55,097 nt of DNA from Verrucomicrobiales bacterium (lineage in GTDB: Bacteria > Verrucomicrobiota > Verrucomicrobiia > Verrucomicrobiales > DEV007), in assembly GCA_028047635.1 (NCBI GenBank), contig JAOFXR010000016.1, positions 1 to 55,097 of the forward strand, written 5' to 3'. Under the pieces are notes generated by a model. It did not search any database. It was not told where the DNA came from and saw only the letters and a list, made by a program, of their open reading frames with translations. The translations under genes and the position numbers were made by a program. Every line of letters begins with the position of its first letter. The first letter of the stretch is position 1. Shown one piece after another: positions 8,482 to 18,622 of this stretch.

Positions 8482-9102
8482 TTAGCTTCCGCTGACGACC
8501 GCACTTGGTATTTTCTGATCTTTCTTCAAAGACATCAGATAATCGACCAAAGCTTCGGCTTTTCCTGTCGGAACATAACCATCATCAATGGATGACTTTT
8601 TGTATAAATGTTTGTAAGCAGGCATTCCAGAATCAGGATCGAGTCCCCTTGGATCAGCCAAATGCTGATGCATCACTTCACGTGATTTAATACGATGCCC
8701 AACGTTAGATAGATCCTGTCCGATGCGCTGATAGCCTAACATCGCGACTTTTTCTGTCGCATAATCGCCGGGATGTGTTTCACGGGCGAGTCCCTCCTCT
8801 TCGCGGCCGCCCCATCCAGGCCTCCACATATCAGGCCCGGCATAAGTGGGTCGAACGACTTGCGTGTGGCAATAGGCGCAACCTTCAGCTGCGTAAATCT
8901 GACGACCGTAGTCGCTGGAGCCATGACGCTGCAAAGCCTTATCAGGATAAGCCGCAATGCCTTCCACTCCGTCAGCCTCTGTGTAGGGCACAGGCTTTGC
9001 ATTCGACATCTTGATGAAAGGAATAACGATGAGGAATAGCCAAGGAAGTGCGAATACCACGCCTAAAGCGCCGAGTAACTTCCAAAATTTGTTTGAACTC
9101 AT
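8482..9102 (-). CDS. CcoO-like monohaem cytochrome c subunit
   Basis: The 206-residue protein resembles CcoO (FixO), the cytochrome c subunit II of cbb3 oxidases. It has one N-terminal helix (about 10-31) and a single haem motif GCAYCHTQVVRP (Cys75, Cys78, His79), where the QVVRP tail matches the CcoO signature (usually CHSQMIRP). Further matches are the GREEEGLARETHPGDY region, LGYQRIGQDLSNVG and a likely Met ligand in SGMPAYKHLY. It lies 32 bases downstream of the CcoN-like gene. The family is clear and the haem site intact. Because its CcoN partner is inactive, it probably passes electrons to another acceptor and does not feed a cbb3 active site. Confidence 0.85.
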   Translation of the reverse strand: MSSNKFWKLLGALGVVFALPWLFLIVIPFIKMSNAKPVPYTEADGVEGIAAYPDKALQRHGSSDYGRQIYAAEGCAYCHTQVVRPTYAGPDMWRPGWGGREEEGLARETHPGDYATEKVAMLGYQRIGQDLSNVGHRIKSREVMHQHLADPRGLDPDSGMPAYKHLYKKSSIDDGYVPTGKAEALVDYLMSLKKDQKIPSAVVSGS

Positions 9103-9134
9103 ATGAATGATTTTTCTCCGCGATTCAAAGATTC

Positions 9135-10595
9135 CTAGTTAAGACCAGCAGCAGCCTTGGCACTTTCAACCTTGCCCGGTTCAGCATGAATCAAAGTTGG
9201 ACCACTGGTCTTACGCCCTTTCCCGATAAACATGAGAGCAAGCTGGTAAAGGAACAGAAAATTCGAGAACGAAATGAGAGCCCAGGCAATGCAACGTCCG
9301 GCGACATAGGCCGAAGAAGTGACGAATGAGGTAGAAAACGCCTGATTCCACTGGGAGAGACTCCCACCCTGGGCAATACCTCCAATCAGCATACAGACTA
9401 CCAAGGTAATGATGCCGTAGGTGCTGAACCAGAAGTGAGTTCGGATACGCTTGCCGGAAGGCCACTCGTTGCCGGTGATACGCGGCACGATAAAATAGAT
9501 CGCCCCGAACACTGTCATCGAGAAAAAGCCGTAGAAAGCGAGGGTATCGAGTCCTACCACGAAGTGACTGAACTGAAGGCTCTTGCCGAAAATATACGTC
9601 GAGCTCATCGCCGAAAGAAGACCGTAAACGGCGAGCATCAGCATTCCGAAAACCGTAAACCGAAGTGAGGGACTGAACTCCCAGATTTTAGTAGCCCCCT
9701 TCAAGGTCATGAGCAAATTCACAACGGTCACAATGATCGCAAGCAGAATGAAAATAGAAGCCGTACCGCTGACAGCTGACATCCAGGCAGGGAAAGGACC
9801 TCCCATGTACCGAGCAAACCCTGTCCAACCCGAGAGCGCAGCGAGAATCCAGAAGCTTACCTGAGCCAGCGGGTAACTGAAAATCGCCCGTCCGGTGATC
9901 TTCGGGATAATGTAATAGGCGATCGCGAGAGCAATCGGCGCCATCCAGAAGTAGGAGAGATTAGTGATAAACCAAGCACTCGCTCCAGCTGCCATGACCG
10001 GGGCAGTTCCTTTATTGATAAGGAGATTTGCTGTAATGAAGATCCAGGGAAACCAAACAACAGCCCCCAGGACAAACATCTCGGAGACGTAGATGAGCGA
10101 CTCACCGCGCGAGCGGAACATCGGCAAAATCCAAACGACGACTAATGCATAGGCAATCGCCATGATAGGCCAGACCCAGGCAGGAAAATCAAGAAGTGGA
10201 ACCGAGTTACCGAAACCGAACCATACAGTCACCACCGAAAGAGTAACCCCTGCATTCCAAAGCGCTCCGGCAACAATAAGAGCCACGGGATGCTCAATCT
10301 TATTGCGACTCAGGCGAGCCATTAGCCACAGAACGACTCCGAGCCCGGCTTGCATTGCCCATCCGTAAACGAGAGCGTTCATGTGCGCCGGAAAGAGGCG
10401 ACCATAACCCATGAACTGGCAGTTATCCCAAAGTCCGGGAACACACAATTTCAATGAGCTGAAAAAGCCCAGCAGCGTTGCAACCAGGAGCCATGCAGCT
10501 GCACTCGTAAAGAAAAACAGCACGGGAAAGCGGGCGGAGCGATCGATCGCTGCTCTCTCGCTCATTTCCTCAGGCGTTGGTTGTTCAGATGTCAT
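9135..10595 (-). CDS. CcoN-like subunit I homologue lacking catalytic metal ligands
   Basis: The 486-residue protein has the 12-helix layout and many conserved positions of cbb3 subunit I (CcoN): GRLFPAHMNALVYG near residue 65, YYIIPKITGRAIFSYPLAQVSFW near 227-249, and the FYGFFS and YFIVPRITG segments. Only five histidines are present. Against a remembered P. stutzeri CcoN, His71 (a low-spin haem ligand) is kept. The CuB ligands map to Thr211, Ala261 and Arg262, the crosslinked Tyr to Ser256, the haem b3 ligand to Leu352 and the second low-spin ligand to Phe354. It therefore cannot reduce oxygen. A structural, quinone-binding or electron-transfer role is likely. It sits between ACIII and the intact A-type oxidase. 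Confidence 0.85.
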   Translation of the reverse strand: MTSEQPTPEEMSERAAIDRSARFPVLFFFTSAAAWLLVATLLGFFSSLKLCVPGLWDNCQFMGYGRLFPAHMNALVYGWAMQAGLGVVLWLMARLSRNKIEHPVALIVAGALWNAGVTLSVVTVWFGFGNSVPLLDFPAWVWPIMAIAYALVVVWILPMFRSRGESLIYVSEMFVLGAVVWFPWIFITANLLINKGTAPVMAAGASAWFITNLSYFWMAPIALAIAYYIIPKITGRAIFSYPLAQVSFWILAALSGWTGFARYMGGPFPAWMSAVSGTASIFILLAIIVTVVNLLMTLKGATKIWEFSPSLRFTVFGMLMLAVYGLLSAMSSTYIFGKSLQFSHFVVGLDTLAFYGFFSMTVFGAIYFIVPRITGNEWPSGKRIRTHFWFSTYGIITLVVCMLIGGIAQGGSLSQWNQAFSTSFVTSSAYVAGRCIAWALISFSNFLFLYQLALMFIGKGRKTSGPTLIHAEPGKVESAKAAAGLN

Positions 10596-10629
10596 GAGAA
10601 CTAAATTTTTCGTAGAATACCAGGACCCC

Positions 10630-11046
10630 TTACTTCTTGGCTTCGGGTTCCGCTTTGGCAGCAGGTTTAGCCGGAGCGGATTTCGCTTCAGCAGCAGGCT
10701 TGGCCTCAGGTTTAGCCGCAGCCTCCATCTGCTTCAAAAACGTGGGAGAACCAGGCACCACAATGTCGGTCTTGGCTGGTTTTGCAGCAACTTTCGCCAC
10801 TGTCTTCATCGCCGCAGCGATTTTATCTTGATCAACTGCCTGAGCCTCGGTCACCGATTTCAAGTTATCCCAGCGTGCCTGAGTTGTCGCTTCGTCGAAA
10901 TCACCGCGAGCAGCGCGATCTTCGAGGGAATCGCTTCCCGCATACTGAAAAAGAATCAGCGCTAAAAAACCAAAAAACACAAAGATGCCAAGCGTTCCGA
11001 AGAAGCGCTTCACTTTTGACTCTGAAATGGGAGATGAATCACTCAT
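10630..11046 (-). CDS. Single-helix protein with Ala/Lys/Pro-rich tail
   Basis: The 138-residue protein has one membrane helix at about 16-35, then a soluble part (EDRAARGDFDEATTQARWDN) and a low-complexity tail from about residue 100 rich in Ala, Lys, Pro and Glu. It has an ATG start, lies 29 bases downstream of actF and 34 bases upstream of the CcoN-like gene, and is in the same orientation, so it is part of the operon. No family was recognised. The join between the ACIII and cbb3-like blocks suggests a linking or assembly subunit; this is inference. Confidence 0.6.
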   Translation of the reverse strand: MSDSSPISESKVKRFFGTLGIFVFFGFLALILFQYAGSDSLEDRAARGDFDEATTQARWDNLKSVTEAQAVDQDKIAAAMKTVAKVAAKPAKTDIVVPGSPTFLKQMEAAAKPEAKPAAEAKSAPAKPAAKAEPEAKK

Positions 11047-11075
11047 ATAAAGCTATTTCAAAAACTCGAAAGCAA

Positions 11076-12593
11076 TCAGTTCACGACGTTAAGGGACTCA
11101 TCGAGACGAGGGTCACGACACGGAAAGAGACTTGCTGATCCAAGACGCCAGAGCAGGAAGAAAACAAAGATACCGGCAACTGAAACAAAGGCTAGAATAT
11201 CGAATAAGAACGCCCAGGGCATCACCATCAGCATTTCACTCGGGGGACCACCTGCGGTAAGCGAAGGCCCACGCTCAGGAATGATGATCCAGTAAATGTC
11301 GAGAACGTGCATACAGAGGTTCCAAACCGCCACCGCCGAAAGCACGAGAGGTAGTTTCTTCACTTTCTGAATCAATAGAATCGAGAACGGGACGAAGAAG
11401 TGCCCCACGACGAGGAAAGTAATCGTGTAGGTGTTCCAAAACTCGGTATTACGAGTGAGGTAGAACTTCGTCTCCTCAGTAATGTTCGCATACCAGATCA
11501 GAAAGAACTGAGAGAAAGCGATGTATGCCCAGAAAATCACGAAAGCGAGCATCAGCTTACCCATGAGATGATAATGCTCAACCGTCACGATATTTTTGAG
11601 ATAGCCAAAACGGCGGAGAATCGTAATTAGAATCACGAGCAAACCCATTGAGTTGAGCGCCGCTCCAGCAAAAAGGTACACGCCCCACATGGTCGAGAAC
11701 CATGTGTAGTCGAGGGCCATGAGCCAATCGAATACAAGAAAGGTCCAGGCAGTTGCAAAGAAAGGAAGAAATCCGCAGCTCGAACGACGCAACCAGAGAA
11801 ACTGATTCGGATCCCCGGTCTTGTCCATACCCACAGACCAGCGGCGCAGCATGAGAGAAATACCAGAGAGCGCGATGAAGTAAAAGATGAAGCGACCATA
11901 CCAGGCTCCTTCGTTGAGATAACCCTTTTTGACGTAAAGCAAGGCCTCCTCTTTCTGGAAACTCCTGTTTAAGAGTGTTTCGTGCACCGCATCCTCAGAA
12001 AGGTCCTGCTCGATCAGCTTCGAGGCTTTCGTTTTGAGAGAATCGATTTTGCGCTCAAAGTGAGCCCTATGGCCGGCACTGGGTGCCTCAACCGCCGCAA
12101 GCTCAGCTTCTGCCGCCGCAACCGCAGCTTCAGCACCCGCAATCTCAGACTGCCTTTCAACTACATACTGCGCCGCGCCCTCTTCAGCAGCGGCTTCTGA
12201 TTTCTCAAGGGCCGCCTCACGCTTTGGAAACCACTCCCAGAGGGAGTCTTGGTATCCGTTGGGAATCAGAAACGGTAGCGCCAACAGAAGCAGGAACGGA
12301 ATCAGACTGCCCAGATTCTCCATCAGACGGCGAATCACCGTTCCCCACCCTGAGTTAGTCGCATGGTGCAGCAGTGTCCAGAAAACTCCCCCAACCGAAA
12401 GGGAAAGAAAGAAAACTACTGCAAAGAGCCAACTGTATGACATCTCACCCCGCTTCTCCGGAAGAAACAAGTTGAGCAACAAGAAAACCAGTAGCCCACC
12501 AAAACCGACGAGGCCAACCCCTACCTTGAGGATAAAGGGATTCTTGAAGAATTCCCCATCCTTAAAATCGTCGCCATCTTTTAATCCCGCCAT
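11076..12593 (-). CDS. actF: Alternative complex III subunit ActF
   Basis: ActF is the second large membrane subunit of alternative complex III, an NrfD-related helix bundle that packs against ActC and oxidises quinol. The 505-residue protein has about ten helices and ends with the family tail DPRLDESLNVVN. Between helices at about 92-111 and 232-250 there is an Ala/Glu-rich stretch (about 124-225) with heptad-like spacing, including AAVAAAEAELAAVEA, which predicts a helical or coiled-coil loop longer than I expect for ActF. It lies 29 bases downstream of actE. The assignment rests on order within a complete actA-F set together with the tail and helix pattern. Confidence 0.85.
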   Translation of the reverse strand: MAGLKDGDDFKDGEFFKNPFILKVGVGLVGFGGLLVFLLLNLFLPEKRGEMSYSWLFAVVFFLSLSVGGVFWTLLHHATNSGWGTVIRRLMENLGSLIPFLLLLALPFLIPNGYQDSLWEWFPKREAALEKSEAAAEEGAAQYVVERQSEIAGAEAAVAAAEAELAAVEAPSAGHRAHFERKIDSLKTKASKLIEQDLSEDAVHETLLNRSFQKEEALLYVKKGYLNEGAWYGRFIFYFIALSGISLMLRRWSVGMDKTGDPNQFLWLRRSSCGFLPFFATAWTFLVFDWLMALDYTWFSTMWGVYLFAGAALNSMGLLVILITILRRFGYLKNIVTVEHYHLMGKLMLAFVIFWAYIAFSQFFLIWYANITEETKFYLTRNTEFWNTYTITFLVVGHFFVPFSILLIQKVKKLPLVLSAVAVWNLCMHVLDIYWIIIPERGPSLTAGGPPSEMLMVMPWAFLFDILAFVSVAGIFVFFLLWRLGSASLFPCRDPRLDESLNVVN

Positions 12594-12622
12594 AAGTCTT
12601 AGGAAAAATTAGTAATACAAAA

Positions 12623-13246
12623 TTAGTTACCGGAAGCCGCTTGCAGAGACTTCACGTATGAAACAATAGCCCACCTGTCCTTGACCGGAATCACACCGTT
12701 GTAAGGTCCCATGAGCCCTTTGCCATGAGTAATCGTGGAAAAAATTTGACCCTCAGGCATCGCTGAAACGCGAGCATCAAGCATATTGGCGGTGGGAGGA
12801 ATCGCCCAATATTTGGAAACGATGCCCTGCCCGTTCCCCGAATCACCGTGGCACGGCGTGCAGAAAACCTGGTAACGCTCCTGACCACGCTTAACCAGAG
12901 CTGGTGTAAGCTCCACTTCCTTGGGGTATCCTTCCCCATAGTTGTCACCAAACTGACCTGTGCTGGCATAACCATCGCCACTGGAATATTCAAGATCACT
13001 GCCTGTATTCCCGTCATTCCCTGCATGAGGAAGGGAATAACCGAGAGGAACTGTCCCGGAGACCGGCTTCTGCGCCGCTTGTCCGTCTGCGAAAAACTCA
13101 CTCGGCTCCTGAGGACGAAGCTTGTACTGATGGTCCATATCAGGGAACAGCTCAAACGGAGGGTCCGAGAACTTCTCACCACGTGGCCCGATCGCATAAA
13201 TCGTCGCGACCATCGCAATTGCTAAAACTAGAAAAAACCAACGCAT
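12623..13246 (-). CDS. actE: Alternative complex III subunit ActE, monohaem cytochrome c
   Basis: ActE is the monohaem cytochrome c of alternative complex III, taking electrons from the ActA/ActB side to the soluble or oxidase-bound acceptor. The 207-residue product starts MRWFFLVLAIAMV at the ATG at 13244-13246, with AAGG eight bases upstream. A longer frame to 13312 would overlap actD by more than 50 bases. After the anchor there is a 100-residue linker and then YQVFCTPCHGDSGNGQG, the single CxxCH, with a probable Met ligand in KGLMGPYNG. Typical c-type features such as VKDRWAIVSYVKSLQ close the domain. Confidence 0.88.
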   Translation of the reverse strand: MRWFFLVLAIAMVATIYAIGPRGEKFSDPPFELFPDMDHQYKLRPQEPSEFFADGQAAQKPVSGTVPLGYSLPHAGNDGNTGSDLEYSSGDGYASTGQFGDNYGEGYPKEVELTPALVKRGQERYQVFCTPCHGDSGNGQGIVSKYWAIPPTANMLDARVSAMPEGQIFSTITHGKGLMGPYNGVIPVKDRWAIVSYVKSLQAASGN

Positions 13247-13259
13247 TGTGAAAACCTTG

Positions 13260-13817
13260 TTAGTAAGCAACCTCCTCGATTTTCGAAGCACCGATCTCTT
13301 CGAGGAACTCACGGGTTCTTTCCCGCTTGAACTTCGGATCGCGCGCTTCGATTACCATGATGAACCCATCATCGGAAAACTTCTGGAAGAGACTTGAGTT
13401 AAAGAGAGGGTGATTCCAGCGCGGCAGCATCATGAGGCCAAGGAGACCGAACAAAGTCGCAAAACCGGAAAGGAGAATCGTAAGTTCGAATGTGACCGGG
13501 AAAAACGCCGGCATCGTAAAGAGATTCGTCGGCTTATCCTGAACAATCGTTGGGTAGAGCGAAATCTGGGTAAACAACTGCATAAACAGAGCAATTGAGA
13601 AACCAGCAACACCTCCACAGAGGACAAAAGCCGACAACCAGCTTTTCCCTAATCCCATCGCATGGTCCATGCCGTGAACGGGATAAGGCGTATGGACGTC
13701 CCAACGGTTAAATCCCCCATCGCGCACTTTTTCGGCGGCATGATAGAGATCCGTCGCATTGGCAAATTCTGCGACATACCCGAAAAGGTTTTTTGAACTG
13801 ACTGATGAATCACTCAC
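13260..13817 (-). CDS. actD: Alternative complex III subunit ActD (DUF3341)
   Basis: ActD is a two-helix membrane subunit of alternative complex III from the DUF3341 family. Residues 8-45 (LFGYVAEFANATDLYHAAEK and DVHTPYPVHGMDHAMG) give the typical soluble N-terminal part; the helices lie near 54-78 and 100-130, with PRWNHPLF after the second. The 185-residue length is normal. It starts with GTG at 13815-13817, 27 bases after the actC stop, with GGGA nearby, and no ATG gives a better fit. No cofactor motif is present, as expected. Confidence 0.9.
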   Translation of the reverse strand: MSDSSVSSKNLFGYVAEFANATDLYHAAEKVRDGGFNRWDVHTPYPVHGMDHAMGLGKSWLSAFVLCGGVAGFSIALFMQLFTQISLYPTIVQDKPTNLFTMPAFFPVTFELTILLSGFATLFGLLGLMMLPRWNHPLFNSSLFQKFSDDGFIMVIEARDPKFKRERTREFLEEIGASKIEEVAY

Positions 13818-13844
13818 GGTTCCCGTATTTTTAAAATTGATAGA

Positions 13845-15287
<1,443 letters not shown>

Positions 15288-15322
15288 GGTTGATCAAATA
15301 GTCAAAATTCCGGATCCTCGGA

Positions 15323-18300
15323 TCAGTGCATTTTCGATGTCACTGTGCCGATTTGGTCAGCACCCGGCATCTTTGGATTCGGGTTCTTAATACGAGCAAG
15401 ATAACTCGTCCTCGGACGGGTGCCGATATACTTCAAAAGGTCGTAGTTGCGAGGATTTTTCTTCGCATCATTGATTTTATCGCCCTTCGCTTTCAGGTTA
15501 CCAAACGAAATCGCTTCAGCTCCACAGGCATCCTGACACGCTACTGTAAACGAGTTCGCCTTCACCTGAACATCATCAGAGTCGCGGGCTGCCGCTTTCG
15601 CCGCAATTTTCGCAGCACTAATCCGCTGAACGCAATAGGTACACTTCTCGATAACACCGCGCATACGAACCGTAACATTCGGGTTCTTCTGCAACTGCTG
15701 AGTGGTCGTCGCATTCCCTTCAGCAGGAGCAAGGGGTCCCAACTCAATCTTATCGATCGGGCGCTTGTTGTAATCGTAATAATTGAAACGACGCGCCTTG
15801 TAAGGGCAGTTATTCGCGCAGTAACGTGTCCCGATACAGCGATTGTAAGTCATCGCGTTCAAACCATCAGAGGTGTGAACCGTAGCATTTACCGGACAAA
15901 CCGTTTCACAGGGAGCGCTCTCACACTGCTGACAAGCAACAGGCTGCGAGATCATCTCAATTTGATCATCATCGACCGTTCGCTTGCCGGGAGTGTCTTT
16001 CGTAGATTCAGCACCAACAAGATAATCAAGAGGCCCACCTCGCTCAGAAATCACCTCATTGTCCTTCGGACTGGTGAAGTAGCGATCCATCCGAATCCAA
16101 TGCATCTCACGACCCGCAAGCACCTGATCTTTACCAACAATCGGGATATTGTTCTCAGACTGACAGGCAATGACGCAAGCGTTACAACCAATACACGAAT
16201 TGAGATCGACGGTCATCGCCCACTGATGAAGTGGATCGACACGGAATTCATGCCCCGGAAGCTGCTTGATAAACCGATTTTCGGGCTGAGTTCCGCCGTT
16301 TTCGTAATCAGCGCCCTCGTAAAGAGACATATTTTCAGGGATATGATGATCCATTCCCTGATGGCCAGCGAAATCGCTGTGCTCCTTATACATCTCAACC
16401 GTGCCTTCACGGGCGATGGCACGACCTTCCATGCTGTAGTGCTCAGCCGTCAATGCCAACTGGTTGGTGCCGCCCGCCTTGCGAACCGTCACACCACCTA
16501 CCACATAAGACTGATTAGAGGTCATCAATGGATACGCATTGTAGCCCACACCTTTGCTAACCGTTCCTTCAGCAAGATTCCCGTAATATCCGAGTGCAAT
16601 CGTAATCGCAAAATCAGCATGACCGGGAGCAGTCAATACCGGAGCAATCACCTTGCGGTCACCTGAAACAATCTCGATGAGATCCTCGTTCTCAAGCCCC
16701 AAAGCCTTCGCCGTAAAAACACTGACGAGCGCCGCATTATCCCAAGTCAATTTTGTGATGGGATCAGGCGCCTCTTGAAGCCACCCATTGTTGGCAAAAC
16801 GGCCATCATAGGTGGCGCTGCCAGAGACGAGAGATACTTCGAGACCCCCCTCATGAGGAAGATCAGAGATTTCAGCCCCCTCAACCAATGGAGCCGCAGC
16901 GGCCACGTTCACCGCCGCAACCGTAGGAGCCATCTCAACCTCAGCCGCAAAACCATCACGGAGGGCATCATTCCACTTCTTACCACCTGCGGATGCGAAA
17001 GACTTTTTGACTCGCCCGAGAAGCGCTTCCTGTGAAGCATCATCAGCGAGGAGAGAAAGAAGAAAGGCATCATCAGAAACACCACCCCACATCGGATTGA
17101 TCATGGGCTGCTGAACCGAGTAAACCCCGGAAAGACTGAGGCAATCACCCCAGGTCTCGAGGTAATGCGTTTTCGGAACGTGCCAGTCAGCGAGCTTCGT
17201 CGTTTGATTCTTCGAAAATCCCAGTTGAACCAGCGTCGGCACCTTGGAAAGAAGCTTCTTCAGCTCCAGATCAGAAGGAGCATCAAAAGCGAGATCCCCC
17301 TCATTCATCACCACCAAAGTTTCGACGGCGCCGGACTTCAGATCAGACGCCAAAGCAGCCACATCAGCAAGCCCAGGAAGCACGTGCTTACGCACCGAAA
17401 TAATCCCACCAAACGCTCCGAGCGCATTATTGATGGCAGCAACCAGAGCATGGACCGCAGCGGACTGGCGACCGCCGGCCACTACTACTGAAGCTCCTTT
17501 GGAAGCGAACAAATCAGCCGCGCACTCCTTAATCCAATCAAGGCGATAAACAGACGGGACTGCCTTCTTGAGCGCCTTTTTTGCCAGCACCCCAAGAGCC
17601 ACATCACCTGAAAGCGTAGCCACCTCGGCCGCAATCAGAGCTGATATCGGGAAGATTTGTGAAGCAGGAGTGCGATAGCGATGATCCGCCATTCCTCCCG
17701 TTAGAGTAAACGCCGACTCAGCCACGTAAAGACGGCTAATGTCAGGATTTTTCTCAACATTCCTAGTCGAAGCAAATTCACGCAGGGGATCTTCGCCAAT
17801 CACCTCATCACCGAGAAAATCGCAATCGAGCGACAAGACGCGCTTCGCCGTCGAAAAATTAACCACTGGCACAGCCCCTTTGCCGTGAACCAAATCCGCA
17901 GCCTCACGACTACCAACCTCGTCCAGCGCACCATACCCATAGAAGCGCACCCCTGGAAATGCCGCCTGAACCTCTTTGATCAGCGCGTGGCGCGTGGGAG
18001 ACGTCGACTGCGACAAGACCAACCCCAACTTTTCACCTGTAGCCGCTGCCCTCAGAGGAGCCAAAACAGCTGTATTGAAGGCTTCCGCGGTTGAAGGCTT
18101 ACCACCCTCGAAATAGCCACGCGAGCGATCCTGGTCATACATATCAAGCACTGAAGCTTGAGTAATCGCAGATGAACCACCGGTGACAGCAGGATGAAGA
18201 CGATTTCCATCGACCTTGGTAGGGCGACCCTCAAAAGTAGTGACGACAAGAGGGTCACAACCGATACCGCTCAAGCGGGGTTTCGCCGTAGAGTAGTAAA

Positions 18301-18583
18301 GCGCTTTACCCGGAATCACCCACTCGACGTGCTCGTTGTAGGGGACCAAGTGCTGCAGAGGACGCTTACAGGCAACACCAAAACCAGCGAGAGCCGTCGA
18401 AGCTCCCATTAACTTCACAAAGCTGCGTCGCGAAGTCTCATCAAGCTCAAGCTCTTGAGCCCCCTGAGGAAATTCACGCTCGAGCCAACCTTCAAATTCT
18501 TTCGAACCCTCAAGCTCCCCAAGGCTTCTCCAGTGAGCCCGTGAGCTCTCAGTTTCTGCAGGATGATTCCACTTTCGCTTCAT
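15323..18583 (-). CDS. actB: Alternative complex III subunit ActB, iron-sulphur protein
   Basis: ActB is the large periplasmic subunit of ACIII. The 1086-residue protein starts with a variant TAT signal (SRRSFVKLMGAS near 51-62) preceded by WRSLGELEGSKEFEGWLEREFP, as in TAT-variant-translocated molybdopterin oxidoreductases. Residues about 70-750 form the molybdopterin oxidoreductase-like part, which in ACIII has no molybdenum cofactor. Residues about 797-1020 form the ferredoxin part with four clusters: CIGCNACVIAC, CQQCESAPCETVC, CIGTRYCANNC (one Cys fewer, so a likely [3Fe-4S]) and CTYC with CQDAC. Electrons from quinol pass through it to ActA and ActE. All four clusters look intact. Confidence 0.95.
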   Translation of the reverse strand: MKRKWNHPAETESSRAHWRSLGELEGSKEFEGWLEREFPQGAQELELDETSRRSFVKLMGASTALAGFGVACKRPLQHLVPYNEHVEWVIPGKALYYSTAKPRLSGIGCDPLVVTTFEGRPTKVDGNRLHPAVTGGSSAITQASVLDMYDQDRSRGYFEGGKPSTAEAFNTAVLAPLRAAATGEKLGLVLSQSTSPTRHALIKEVQAAFPGVRFYGYGALDEVGSREAADLVHGKGAVPVVNFSTAKRVLSLDCDFLGDEVIGEDPLREFASTRNVEKNPDISRLYVAESAFTLTGGMADHRYRTPASQIFPISALIAAEVATLSGDVALGVLAKKALKKAVPSVYRLDWIKECAADLFASKGASVVVAGGRQSAAVHALVAAINNALGAFGGIISVRKHVLPGLADVAALASDLKSGAVETLVVMNEGDLAFDAPSDLELKKLLSKVPTLVQLGFSKNQTTKLADWHVPKTHYLETWGDCLSLSGVYSVQQPMINPMWGGVSDDAFLLSLLADDASQEALLGRVKKSFASAGGKKWNDALRDGFAAEVEMAPTVAAVNVAAAAPLVEGAEISDLPHEGGLEVSLVSGSATYDGRFANNGWLQEAPDPITKLTWDNAALVSVFTAKALGLENEDLIEIVSGDRKVIAPVLTAPGHADFAITIALGYYGNLAEGTVSKGVGYNAYPLMTSNQSYVVGGVTVRKAGGTNQLALTAEHYSMEGRAIAREGTVEMYKEHSDFAGHQGMDHHIPENMSLYEGADYENGGTQPENRFIKQLPGHEFRVDPLHQWAMTVDLNSCIGCNACVIACQSENNIPIVGKDQVLAGREMHWIRMDRYFTSPKDNEVISERGGPLDYLVGAESTKDTPGKRTVDDDQIEMISQPVACQQCESAPCETVCPVNATVHTSDGLNAMTYNRCIGTRYCANNCPYKARRFNYYDYNKRPIDKIELGPLAPAEGNATTTQQLQKNPNVTVRMRGVIEKCTYCVQRISAAKIAAKAAARDSDDVQVKANSFTVACQDACGAEAISFGNLKAKGDKINDAKKNPRNYDLLKYIGTRPRTSYLARIKNPNPKMPGADQIGTVTSKMH

Positions 18584-18622
18584 TCAAATAAGTATAAATC
18601 GTTCCGAATTGCTCCCTTCACC

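Noticed and set aside
9135-10595. Calling the three genes at 7707-10595 a working cbb3 oxidase
   Set aside because: The subunit I homologue has none of the CuB or haem b3 ligands, and the CcoP-position cytochrome has one haem and not two. The family names describe ancestry only.
15326-16666. A 446-codon open frame on the plus strand opposite actB
   Set aside because: It is antisense to the ferredoxin part of ActB, whose cysteine motifs are beyond doubt. The frame has no family pattern and appears to be a by-product of codon bias.
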